A stretch of DNA of 64,000 nt from Pleodorina starrii (Eukaryota; Chlorophyta; Chlorophyceae; Chlamydomonadales; Volvocaceae), in contig BRXU01000028.1 in assembly GCA_030267565.1 (NCBI GenBank), positions 1,079,001 to 1,143,000 on the forward strand, in the 5' to 3' direction. Under the pieces are notes generated by a model. That model was not told the origin of the DNA. It saw nothing but the letters and a program-made list of their open reading frames with translations, and searched no databases. Made by a program: the position numbers and the translations under genes. Below are positions 53,349 to 64,000 of this stretch, in pieces. Every line of letters starts with the position of its first letter. Position 1 is the first letter of the stretch.

Positions 53349-56300
53349 ATGTTGCAACAAATCCCTGGCCATCAATCGTTGTCTATTGGAGCGCCCCAGC
53401 AGTATATAGCGACCACAACTTTCCACCAGCTGGTCCCGCCTCATCACCACATCCAGCAACTTCATCCCAACAGCAGCGGCCTTGATCTCAACAGCCATTT
53501 CAGCTGGCCGCAGCATATCGGAGTTGAAGCACAATTGAATGCTCATTCGTGCGCTGCGTTGGGCGCCGGCGATGTCGGTGCGCAGAGCAACGACTGGCAC
53601 GCAGCTTCCGCGCAACCCGCCCAACTTTACTCTTTGGCGCCCGCGGGCGGGTGGCCCACCAGCGGCAACACTTTCGGCCCCGCTAGCCAGCCGTGGCAAC
53701 CTTCACCGCAGCAGCCGCATCCGCCACAACCGCAGCCACAACAAGCGCAACCGCATCAGCAGCATCAGGAGCAGCAACACCAGCACCATTACCACCAGCA
53801 ACAACCTGCGAACCACATGGAGCAGGCGCAACCGCTTCAATCGTTCAACTCCGACTTCACCGCAGCAGCCGCCGGCTTTTCGACACCGCATCTGCGCAAC
53901 GGGCCCCCCTTCGGCTACGGCGGCGGAGGCAACAGTGGCGGCAGCCACCGCCGGCGGCGCACCTCCGGCGGCGCCAAGGCTGACAATTGGCACCTCAGCG
54001 GCATGATCAACCTACGCAGCCCGCCCGTTGCCGCCCCCGGCACCACGCCCCACGGCACTCGGCCGACTGGGTCGACCTTCGTGTGCCTGCCCTTCGGCGG
54101 GGGCCCGGCCCTGGATGCGGCCGCGGCCCCCGCAGCAGCCAGCGCAGCCGCGCCCTGCACCGCGGGCGTGCATGTCCTCGCAGCCCCTGCCCCCGCCGCC
54201 GCCGCCGCCAGCGCCTTCGCAGCCGCGGCGCGGTACACGGCGCCCGTCGAGGGCCTCGTCGACGTCTCCACGGCCTCAGCGCAGATGCAGCCCAGCATCC
54301 AGCTTGGGAGGGGCGCCGAGTGCCTGGCCCCAAATGGGCTCTTCCCGCCCGCAGCTGACCGTCAGCAGGAGCTTGCCCCAGACGCCAGCCGGGCGCAAGC
54401 CCAAGCGGAGCAGCCGGACTCACAGCCGCGACGGCGGCGGCAACCGCACCGCGCTGACTCGGTTCCGGAGCCAGGTTTGCCCATGTTGCCGGCGTCGCTG
54501 CCAGCCGCCATGCAGCTACCGCCGCCGCCCCAGGAGTTCCGGGACCATGGCCAGTCGGCCCAGGACCAGGGGGGGCTGCCGCAGTTGCACGTGATCGCCC
54601 CGCAACAGGCGCCCATGCAGCAACCGCAGCCACCGGCGCCGCCGGACCAGCCCCAGCACTACCCACAGCAGCAGCTGCGAGCCCAGCGCGCCGGGCAGCA
54701 CACGTTTTGGGACTCCGCAGAGGCTGGCGTGAGCCCGGGCGCGTCGATAAGCGGCGCGGCGGAAACGGCAGCGGCGGCAGCAGCGGCGGCGCCGCCACCG
54801 CCACTGCCACAGGCAACGGTGTTTTCCATTGACGCCGCGTTCACCTCCCCCGCCGCCGCTGCTCCCGCCGCCGCCATCACGGAACAGCCCGGTGGGATTG
54901 AACCCATGAGCGGCGCCTTCGCCACCGTCGTGCCGGTCCTGTACGGCACTCAGCCCGACGCGCTGCCGCCGCCGCCGCTGCCGCCGCCGCCGCTGCCGCT
55001 GCCGCTGCCAGCGGCGCGCGACGCCGTGGCGAGCAGCCCGCCGGCGAGCTGCATCCTGACTGACGGCGCCGACGTCTCCACGAGCCCGTTCGAGCTGGAC
55101 GTCTGGTACGGCCTGGGCTCCCCGGCGGCGCTGGATCTCAGCATCGGCGTCAACAGCTCGCCATTCGTCATGAGTCCGTTGCTGCGCCTCCAGCGAGACG
55201 AGACGGCGGGTCTGGCGGGCTGGTTCGCGTCGCCGCCGTCCGCGGCGCTGAACCGGTGCAGCACGCGCGACGCGGCGGCGGCGGGCGGCGGCGGCGGCGG
55301 CGCCCGCTCGACTCTGTCTGCCGGCACGCTCCTGGCGTCGACCGTATTGGGCACACCGACGAGGCGCCAGGCAGCGTCTGCCGCCGCCGCGGGCACTTTT
55401 GCTGAGCCCACCACCGCGCCCGGAGGAGCTGAGCAGGGCGGCACGCTGCTGCTCCAGGGGAGCTCCCCCAAACAGCCCCGCGAAGACGCAGCCGTGGCCG
55501 CCGCCGCCGCCGCCAGTGCAGCGGCGGAAGCAACCGCCGCAGCAGCCGCGGCACCGGCAGACGGCGGCGGTCGTCAGCCCGACGACAGCGTGACAGCCGT
55601 GGAGCAGCCCGGCATGCCTTCCTTTGGAAGCTGCCTGTTGACGACGCTCGAGGAGGAGTTCGCGGGCCTATCCAGCCCCAATATCCTGCACCTGCAGCCC
55701 AGCTTCTTCACCGGCCTTGGGCTGGGCTCGCCTAGGTCCGGCGCTCCCTGGGGCTCCATGGCGCTGCCGCCCTGCCTCGGCAGCCCTCCGCCCTCCACCA
55801 GGACTGCGCACCAGGACTGCGGCGGTGCCACGGCCGCCGGCGCCACGGCCGCCGGTGCCACGGCCACCGGTGCCACGGCCGCCGGTGCCACGGCCGCCGG
55901 CGCCACGGCCGCCGGCCCCACGGCCGCCGGCGCCACGGCCGCAGCCGGACCGAGTGGCGCGGTGGATGGAATGCCGTGCGCCGATGCGGCCGACGCTGCG
56001 CTGAAAGACGCGGGCGCCATTCCGGGCGATGCGGCCAGGGATCCCAAGGACCATGGCGGCGGCGTCGCGGCTTGGACATGCGGGGGTGAGGGCGCGCAGG
56101 GAGGCGGGCCGCCGCCGTCACCGAGGCAGGCCGGTGGTCCGCCGGCGGCGCCCGAAAGGCTGACAGGGCGAGGTCAGCGCCTGTCGACGCGCCGGCGGCA
56201 ACGGTTGCAACAGCAGGAGCAAGTACAGATGCCACCGCCGCCGCCGCCGCCGCCGCTGCAGCAGCACCCGGCGGCTGCGATTGCCAAAACAGACATGTCT

Positions 56301-59300
56301 GCAGGCGTTCGTGGCCGGGCTCGCCGCCGCACCGCCCGCTACCTCGCCTCAACCAACGTCCCGGCACCCGATCGTCCGGATGGGATCGGCGGGGCGCTGC
56401 CGGCCAGCGGCGGCATTGACGGTTTTGCGCGGCGCCAGGCCGCTTCGGGAGAGAAGCCACAGGGCCACAGCGGTGCGGACGGTCCGTCCTCAACTGACGC
56501 CGCTGCCGCAGCAACAGCCGCGACCCCAGCCGTGGAGGCAGCCGAAGCCCTCGCCGCAGCAGCAGCCGAAGCCGCGGCAGCTGCGCACCTGTCCGCCGCC
56601 GCTGGGCCCGATGGTCCAGCGGCCGTAGCGCCTGAGGCGCGGCATGACAAGGCTGACGACTCAACGCCGGCAGCAGCGTTGGCGCCGCTACCTCAGGATA
56701 CAGCCGGGCCCGGCGGCAGCGGCGGCGGCGGCGGAGGTATTGACCTTCCGGGGCCCGAGCTGCTGCCGCGTCAGCCGGCGGAGCCCCCGACCGACGCGGC
56801 GCCAGGAGGTAACGTGCCCCTCGCCCCAGCTGCGGCCGACGGGCCCACTCCCGTGCCTGACGACGCCGCTGCGGCTGCGCCGGAGCCGGAGGCAGCACCC
56901 GTCGCGACCCGCCCCGCGGATGGGCACCAGCCTGCCGCAGCGGCAGCCGACCCGCTCGGCGGCCCAGCGGCGGTCGGACCCGCGGCCCCGGCGCTGTCCG
57001 GCGACGGGTCGTTAGCCCGCGCCGCGGCCGCTGGGGCGCCTAGGCGGTGCTTCGGCCAGAGGGCTCGCGCCCGCAGGCTGCAGCGGGAGCTGGACGTCGC
57101 AGCCGTCGCCGGTGGTGAGGACCCGGCGGCGCAGGCGCAGGCGCAGGCGCAGGTAGAGGCGCAGGTAGAGGCGACCACCGTCGCGCCGGAAGCAAATACC
57201 ACCGCACCGCCTGCGGCGCCGCCGGGTCTGGGCGCCGGCAGCGCGGACGCGGCTGGGGCGATTAGGCTGCACGCCGCGCTGGCGGATGCCCCCCAGGGGC
57301 TGCTGCCTCAGCCTCACGCGAGCGCCGGACAGCGCCACGTACTGGCGACTAGCCCTGACGCGAGCGACCACCGCAACGTCGTGGCGGCTAGCCCTGATGC
57401 AGCTGCAGTGGGCGTCGTCCCCGAGCATGGTGACGTGGGGGCTGAGCTCGGACCAGCGTCCGGCAGGCAGGGAGCTGTAAAGCCGCCGTCTGGGGATGCG
57501 GACGCCGCCCAGGACAGTGGGGACGCAGGCCCGGTTCCGGACGGCGGTGCAGGTGGCGGCGGCGCCGCCGCTGCCGCGGTGGACACCGCGGCTGCCGCTG
57601 TTCCGAGCGAGGTGGCTACGCAGCCCGGCGCAGCGGCTGTGGTGGTCATGGACCGGCAGCCCGCGAAGCGGCGCTGCATGCGCCAGCCGGGCGCCGGCGC
57701 GGGCGAAGAGCCCGCGGCGGCGCAGGGCGCGGCAGCCAACCTGCCGCCGCTAGGCGGCCCACCGGACTACGTGCAAGCCCAGCCGCAGCCGCAGCCGCCG
57801 CAGCGGAAGCAGCAGCCGCCAGCCAAGTCGTCGGCGCCCCCACAGCCCGGTTTGCAGCCCTCAGATCAGGTCACGGTGCCGGCGTTGCCGCAGCTGGGAC
57901 CCGTGCCCGCCGCAGGCTCCCGGCTGGCCACTGCGCTTCTCCCGACGAGCGTGGAACCCACTGACCCGCGGGCCAGCACCAGCGCGCCAGCGCCTGTCGT
58001 TCCGCTCAAGCTGGGGGCTGAGGCCCCGGAATCAGCTGCGCCGCCGCCACCATCGCCTTCGGCCGGCCGCGACGCGCGTAGTGCGGAGCGGGCGCAGGCT
58101 GAGGGCGGGCCTCGCGGCTCCAAGCCAGGCTCCTCAGCGCCCTCGGGCCCGCGCCTTGCACGCGGTGCCGACCATGCTAAGAAGCTATCGGTCAGCGAGC
58201 GGGATGCCGGGAAGTATCCGGCGCCGGCGCACGATCAGCCGCAGAAGGAGCTGCAGCCGCAACCGCAACCGCAACTGCAACCGCAACCGTGGCCCCACCC
58301 GCAGAAGCAGGACCAGCAGCAGCCGCAGCCGTCGCAGGAGCAGAGGCAGCCGCAGCCGCAGCCGCCGCAGCAGCAGCAGCAGCAGCAGCAGCAGGCGAAC
58401 CAGCCACAGCCGCCGCACAAGAAGCGTCTGTACGAGTGGGGACAGGAGCAGGAGTTTAGCAGAGACGACGTGGAGCTTAGCAGCCAGCGGGGCGCCGCCA
58501 ACGCCGCCGTGGCCACTGCAATCTTGCCTGGACCTGCGGCCCGCGGCGGCGGCGGCGGTAGCGGCGGTCCACGTCCGCTGCGGCGGCCCGGTGCGCGAGT
58601 CCCGGCGGCGCCCCTGCCTCCCAGGCCGCGTCAGCCCGCGCAGCTGACGCCAGCAGACGCTGGCGGGCAGAAGCCCTCTATTGACGCCAGCGAGTCTGGT
58701 GCGGGAAAGCTCACCACCGCCACCGCCACCGCCACCACCACCACCACCTTGTCGCAGCTGCCACCGCAGCCGCCGCTGCGTCCCCCGCCGCCACCCCGCG
58801 TGAAAGCGCGAGTTGGCGCGGGACGTTTGCGTGGAGGCGACGGAAGCGGCACAGCTGCCGCCGCGGCACCGGCGGAACAGGAAGGGCCGCCTACAGCCCA
58901 GCTCACCGCCGCGGCCGCGCCGGCCGCCGCACCGGCGTCCCAGCGAGCTGCCGCCCCCCGGGCTCGGAGGCCTACGTTGCGTGGTTGGCCGGGGAACTGC
59001 AGCGCGGATGATGACGGCAAAGATGGCGCCGCGGCAAAAGGCAGTGCAATGTCGGCCGGCCGCGGCGCCGCTGGCGCCACCGCTGCTGGGGCCACTGCCG
59101 CCGATGCCTCTGCCGCCGATGCCACTGTCGGCGGCGGCATCGAGGTCAAGGCGAAGGACAGACCGGCCGTTGCTGGACTGGAGCGACCCGGAACCTTGCC
59201 TCGAGCCGCCGCCGCTGCAGCGGGCGCTCCATCCGTAGACCCGCCTGCGGAAGCGGCGAACGTCAAGCGGGAGCCGGACGACGAGCCGGGCTCGGGGGAA

Positions 59301-62300
59301 CAGGTCGCCACCAGGCGGAACGGGCGGGGCAGACGCGCCGCTGCCGCTGCTGCGGTCAAGGCTGAGCCGTCGTCCGACGACGGCGACCCACGGGTCGGTG
59401 AAGCGCCGGAGGCGGACGGCGGCAGCAGCGGAGCTGGCAGCCTGGGCACTGGCCTGCTGATTGTACCACCGCGTGCTGCGGCCCTCAAAGCGGCTGTGGC
59501 CATCAAGACGCACGGCGGCGGCGGGAGCCCCACCGGGCCTGTCCGCCAGCCTGGCAGTAAGCCGGGCCAGTCGGGCACGGCGGGCCAGGCGAGGCGTCGG
59601 CCGGACGGCACACCACTGAAGGCGGAAGATGATGATGATAACAACGGCCGCAAGCGGCGCAGGACGGGGCCCGTTGCGGACGCGGGCACCCCATCGACTT
59701 GCACTCGCAGCGCCGCGCTGGCAGCGGAGCAGAAACGCGGCCAGCCGATGCACTTGGACAGCGCCGGCGGAAGCGCATTGCACGCTGGCGGCCCCGCGGC
59801 AGCGGCAGCGGCGGCGCCGCCCCGTGCGGAGGGGCCGGCGCGGCGCCCGGGTCGCGGCAGGGCCCGCGGCCGCCGCGGCCTGGCTTTGCGTGCCACGGCC
59901 GACGGCGAGGACGGCGCGCCGGGCGAGGAGGAGGAGGAGGAGGACCTGCCCGCCGCTCGCGCGATGGCCGACGCCGCTGCCGCCCTGGCGCTGCTCAGCA
60001 ACAAACGCGGCCGGCGGAGCGCATCCGAAGACCCGGTGCCCGAGGCGAGCGGGGCGCCGGCCAGCAAGCGGCCACGCAGGCGGCAGCAGCAGCAGCAGGT
60101 GCGTATTCTGCGTATCGTGCTCACTCTCGTTGGGACTACCGGTATAGGAGCCGTAGGGAGCAGATGCGGGGGTTGGGGGTGGTGTCGCTGGTCCGCCGCG
60201 ATTCGGCTCTTGCATTTAGGGAAGTTGAGGTCGGAAAGGGCGGCATGGAGGGAAGGGTGGAAAGGGCGCGTGGGTGGCAGGCAGCTGCGGGATTCGCATC
60301 GCGAAGGGCCGACGTGGCGATGGCTGCCGGACTAGCAGTCATGCAGTGGGCGGGACGGGACGCGTGGCGAGCAAACGAATCCGGGGCGCTCACCGTTGCC
60401 TTGCCTTGCCTGGTTGCCTGGTTGGTGCCTCCTGCGACGGTGGGTGAGCGCCCACGAGACAAGGGGCCTGGGACTGCATGGCTGGTTGGCTGCTAGTCCT
60501 TATCCAGTAGCCATCTCCACGTCGGCTGCGCCCCACCGCGCCGTCGCATCGTTTGCCGGAGTTTTTACGGCCGGAAGGAACGGGTCTGCTGGCAATCAAC
60601 AGCCCTGACGTTGCAGCACAGCAACCTGCCCCATCTGAGCCAACGGGATCTCCCGGCGGCGTTCTCCTTCATCCTTCCAAGACCCGTCCATCGCTTTGTC
60701 GACCAAACAAAGCTCCAGCTGCTTTACGGTAGCACCGCTGCGGCAGCGACGCCTGGTAGTACCGCGCGCTCGTGCGTCTCACCCGAAACACCACGCCCAC
60801 TGCCGAATTCCATACGCCCCCAGGCGGGTGCAAGGTCAGACCTGTCGTCGCCCGACGACTCGGACGCACGCCCACGGACGGCACGCCGAGCCATGGGCTA
60901 CAAGTCGGGCCGCGGCGCCGCGGGCCGCGGCCGAGGGAGGGGCGGCCGGGCCCCTGCCCCGCAACGGTCCACGGGCCCGTCCGGCCGAGGACGCGCGGGG
61001 GCGCGGGCACGCGCGGAAGCATCTTTTCCTTCCGGCGACGGCGAAGCAGCGGCCGTGGAGGGGCACGCTGCGGCGGGCGGCGACGAGGCAGGCGGCGTCA
61101 GGGCGGCCGCTGCCGTGGCGGCAGCGGCCGCCGCTGCTGCCGCGGCGGCGGCGGGGGCGGCGGCGGGGACGGGTACCCGGCAGAGCCGCCCCGCTCCGCC
61201 GTCTTGTGGGACTGTGAACAAAAGGCGAAGCGGTCCGCGCCCGCCGGGACAGGTGAGAGCCGGGGGCAGGGCGTTTACGCCGTCCAGGCCATCCGAGTCG
61301 GGGAGGTTTCGGAGCACTGGATAGGGGGGCTCGGGGCGCAGCATGTTGCCGGTTGGATCCCGTTCGATACCCAATGTACCATCTACACTGCAATCGCCGA
61401 CGCCATTGTCCGCCCGCCCCAAATACGATCTCGTGTGCGGTACACACGCCGTCACGTGCCCCCACCCTTCCACCCTCTGCCGTGCAAAACCCCCCCAGAT
61501 CCCGAACGTGCTGGCGGCGGCTGCGAGCATCCTGCTGACCATGCAGCCCGGCGTCAAGGCGTTCGAAAAGAACTTCCGACAGGAGTTTGGGAACAACCCC
61601 GACACCAGCAAGGCGCTCCGCCTGTGAGTGGGGGCTGGGGGTCAGGGGGTAAAAGAACAGAGTTACCGCAGCTGGGGACTGGGGGCCGGGCGCCCGGGGT
61701 GTGTCGCGTACCGGTGTTCGCGGAAAGAGCGGCGCTTCGTCGGCGGTGCCGTATTGGAGCGGAGCTCACTCTCACAGGCCCTGGATCAAGTCGTGCCGCA
61801 GTGGCCGGTGCCATGGCAAGGCGGTGCCATGGCAAGGCGGCATGGCGAGGACGCGGGGACGGGGACGCTGAAGGAGACGGGGAGGGATCTGTAGAGCGTC
61901 GGCGTGCACAGCATGGCCGTCCTTGCGACTTCAAGCCAACAGGTACACCAAGGGCTTCCTCGGCACCAGCCTTCTCGCCACCAGCTACATTCCCGAGCGC
62001 TCTTTTCTGAGAGGGCCGTCGGTTGACAGCGCATCTGTGTCGCGGAGCCGTGCACGGTGCACCCTACCTCCCCCGTCACGCGCTCCAAGGCACCACGCCG
62101 AATTGTGTACTCCAGTCTGTACGACTTCTCTCCCAGTACGGGTCCTTGCTCGACCTCGACGCCCTGCCTGCGGTTCCACTTCCAGGCTGTGGGAGCGAGG
62201 CCACGTGGAGCGGTCCGGGGCCGGGTTCCGGAGCGACCCCTACGGGTACACCGTCACAGAGGCGGGTCTGGCGGCAGCTGAGGAGCAGCGGCGCCGGGAG

Positions 62301-62501
62301 CGTGAGGCGGAGCAGGGGCAGGAGGAGGGCCCAGAGCAGGGGCAGGAGCAGGGCCAGGAGCAGGAGCAGGGCCAGGCGCAGGGCCAGGAGCAGGGCCAGG
62401 AGCAGGGGCAGCAGGAGGGGCAGCAGGAGGGGCAGGAGGAGCAGGGGCAGCAGCAGGGGCAGCAGGAGGGGCAGGAGGAGCAGGGGCAGGAGCAGGGGTA
62501 G
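53349..62501 (+). CDS. Giant low-complexity, probably nuclear protein (about 2,689 residues)
   Basis: Four exons join in consistent phase: 53349-60098, 60617-61252, 61499-61623 and 61943-62501 (8,070 bases). The start MLQQIPGHQSLSIG is the first Met of the frame. The first exon is dominated by Ala, Pro, Gln, Gly and His runs, a pentapeptide repeat (GATAA, 55824-55945), and late basic clusters that look like nuclear-localisation signals (KRRRTGP, SKRPRRRQ) and RGRG-type tracts (GRGRARGRRG). Exon 3 gives an ordered-looking segment, IPNVLAAAASILLTMQPGVK, then AFEKNFRQEFGNNPDTSKAL, running into YTKGFLGTSLLATSYIPERS in exon 4. The end is a Glu-Gln-Gly repeat. No known domain is recognised. The last exon could hold a further intron. 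A chromatin or transcription role is only inferred from composition. Confidence 0.55.
55824..55945 (+). repeat. 15-bp coding minisatellite (GATAA repeat)
   Basis: About eight 15-bp units of GGTGCCACGGCCGCC type with small changes encode repeats of Gly-Ala-Thr-Ala-Ala inside the giant gene. Confidence 0.9.
62309..62501 (+). repeat. CAGGRGCAGGAG-type coding repeat (Gln-Glu-Gly)
   Basis: Tandem hexamer and nonamer units made of CAG, GAG and GGG/GGC encode about 60 residues of Gly-Gln-Glu repeats up to the TAG stop of the giant gene. Confidence 0.9.
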
Positions 62502-64000
62502 GAGGAGCAGTAGCAGGGGCAGGAGTTGTCGGAGTAGGCAGCTGGGGTTGCGCGGCCCTGGGATATATGCGAGCGCAGTTGACTCTGGCCGGATAACCAG
62601 AAGAGCGTGCCAAACGTCAGCCATTCTGTGCCCGTCCAGCGGCGACGGAGTGAAGGGCTGTGGCGCGCATATACGAAGCAGCTATAGCCGGGCAGGCAGG
62701 CATTCCGGGCCCTGCGAGCGGGTTCGGCGCGTGGTCGCACCTGAGGACATTTTGTGGCTGGCACACACGTGCTACTGCGCGCATATAAAAACTACTCAGA
62801 AATAAGGGCCTCGTCAAAGCTAGGCTAAGGAAGTATTTTGCTTCCGTGCAGTACATCGCCCAGCAGTACCGTACATCTCCCACTGGTGGAGCTTCGCTTA
62901 GTGGCATTGGGTGTTTCGCAACTGTCCCGTACATGTTTACTATACATGCGGCACTGATCCTCCACGCTAAGCCGGAAAGGAGACCGTATTAGGGCTGGGT
63001 GCGATCGTACGGGTGCCCGCGCGTACTGACGGCTGTACTGACGACGCTTGGGGGATGAACAGGAGCGGTGCAGTCCGGTGTGCAAGCGTGGGTCCGAGGA
63101 GGGTAATTGCGGCCTTGCTGCAGCCGTGAGTGCTCCATACGCGCGCATGCGGTGTGGGAATTGGGACCTGGGAGGGCCACGCGTGCGGGGGTGTGGAGGT
63201 GGGAAGGGGCCCGGGGGAGCCCGGAGTGATCGCGGAGCGGGCGCTTGGCACTCCTGACTCATGTGTCATGTCAGGATGGTTGTATGCAGCTCTCGGTGGC
63301 GCGAGCGAAGCGGGCTACAGGGGTCTGGATGGGCCCCAGAGGGTGGTTGTTGGTGCAGGCTGTGTGCGACTTGCAGGATGGCGCAGGGGTGGTCGTTTGG
63401 TGCTCGGGACAGGCGGGGTACGTGGGTGCGTCAAAATTCTATTCCGGTAAAATGGGCGCCGGAACCACACAAGTTTGTTTCAGCCGTTACTACGCGCAAT
63501 GTGTCTGATGGGCCAGACCCATGGGATTAGCCTTGCCGTATCTCGTCATCATTGCTCCCCATGCAACAATGCAGTACATCGCCAGCCCTGGCCCGCGCTT
63601 TGCGCTTGTGCGATGATCGTGTAACGCACACAGGCAGGCCACCGACTGCCGCACCGCTTTCTGCCTCTGCTGTTGACAACTGCCGACTCCCACCGACCGA
63701 CTGCAACGTACGACTCCTGTAGTCCTATAGCGTAGCCACTCCACTCGTTACGCGATGCGACGTGCTACACACGCTAAGCCAATTCGTCGTTAACATCAAA
63801 ACGTCCTCCTGTTACGCCACTCCTGTGACACCATAGGTACGGTTATCGTGTGTGTATGTACGACCTGATCCGGGGCATACGACCTGATCCGGGGCATCCT
63901 CGTTGTTGTTACAGTGCGCTTCAGGCCTTCAGAGGGATCCCTCGGAGGGTAGAGCTAGCGGGCGAGCTGGCCGTACACTACGGTACATCGGCTACCACCA
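62502..64000. other. Right-end region, no gene supported
   Basis: Only short frames without family resemblance. The first part is likely the 3' UTR of the giant gene. A 19-bp direct repeat is listed separately. Confidence 0.5.
63859..63896. repeat. 19-bp tandem duplication
   Basis: TACGACCTGATCCGGGGCA occurs twice in a row. Confidence 0.9.

Noticed and set aside
58185..60215. 676-codon minus-strand frame inside the giant gene
   Set aside because: It is the antisense of CAG- and GCC-rich coding sequence; Leu/Arg/Ala runs mirror the Gln/Ala runs of the plus strand.

Overview
The window looks like nuclear DNA of a chlamydomonadalean (volvocine-type) green alga. The evidence is GC-rich genes with short GT-AG introns, proteins swollen by poly-Ala, poly-Gln, Pro and Gly runs, a plastid PAP/fibrillin gene, and a retrotransposon with the split-repeat layout first described for Chlamydomonas TOC elements. 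No species call is possible from sequence alone. Exon models were built by eye from splice signals, reading-frame phase and family similarity.

Left part (1-22.4 kb), host genes: a SAM-domain protein (+, 5' end not found); TTI1, a subunit of the TELO2-TTI1-TTI2 co-chaperone (-, at least eight exons); the small membrane protein TMEM234 (-); a 1,970-residue protein (+) with a PIP-box-like motif, a SUMO-interaction-like motif and a C-terminal WD40-like part; and a plastid PAP/fibrillin protein (+, three exons). TMEM234 and the 1,970-residue gene share a 344-bp divergent promoter region.

Middle (23.2-44.9 kb), nested retroelements: two diverged LINE-derived copies lie head to head as an inverted repeat (about 23.3-24.2 plus 32.2-32.5 kb, and 38.95-43.96 kb). 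The left copy is split by a complete Ty3/gypsy chromovirus (24228-32195, - strand) with 402-bp LTRs that look identical. Its pol frame follows gag in the same frame after a single UGA. Between the two LINE copies sits a complete PAT/TOC-like tyrosine-recombinase retroelement (32782-38673, +) with A1...B1-A2...B2 split direct repeats and a PHD finger joined to its recombinase across one TAG. In the right LINE copy the endonuclease-reverse transcriptase block is inverted relative to its zinc-finger end. A fragment of a related LINE follows at 44.1-44.9 kb.

Right part (45-64 kb), host genes: a SELENOF (Sep15)-like ER protein (+) whose CxU redox motif is replaced by Asp-Gln-Trp; a long near-palindromic hairpin (46741-47011); a Gln/Pro-rich protein of unknown role (-); a 122-residue acidic protein (-, four exons whose phases all agree); and a predicted 2,689-residue disordered, probably nuclear protein (+, four exons). 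The last 1.5 kb shows no supportable gene. Most host genes here are independent housekeeping or regulatory loci, not an operon or cluster.
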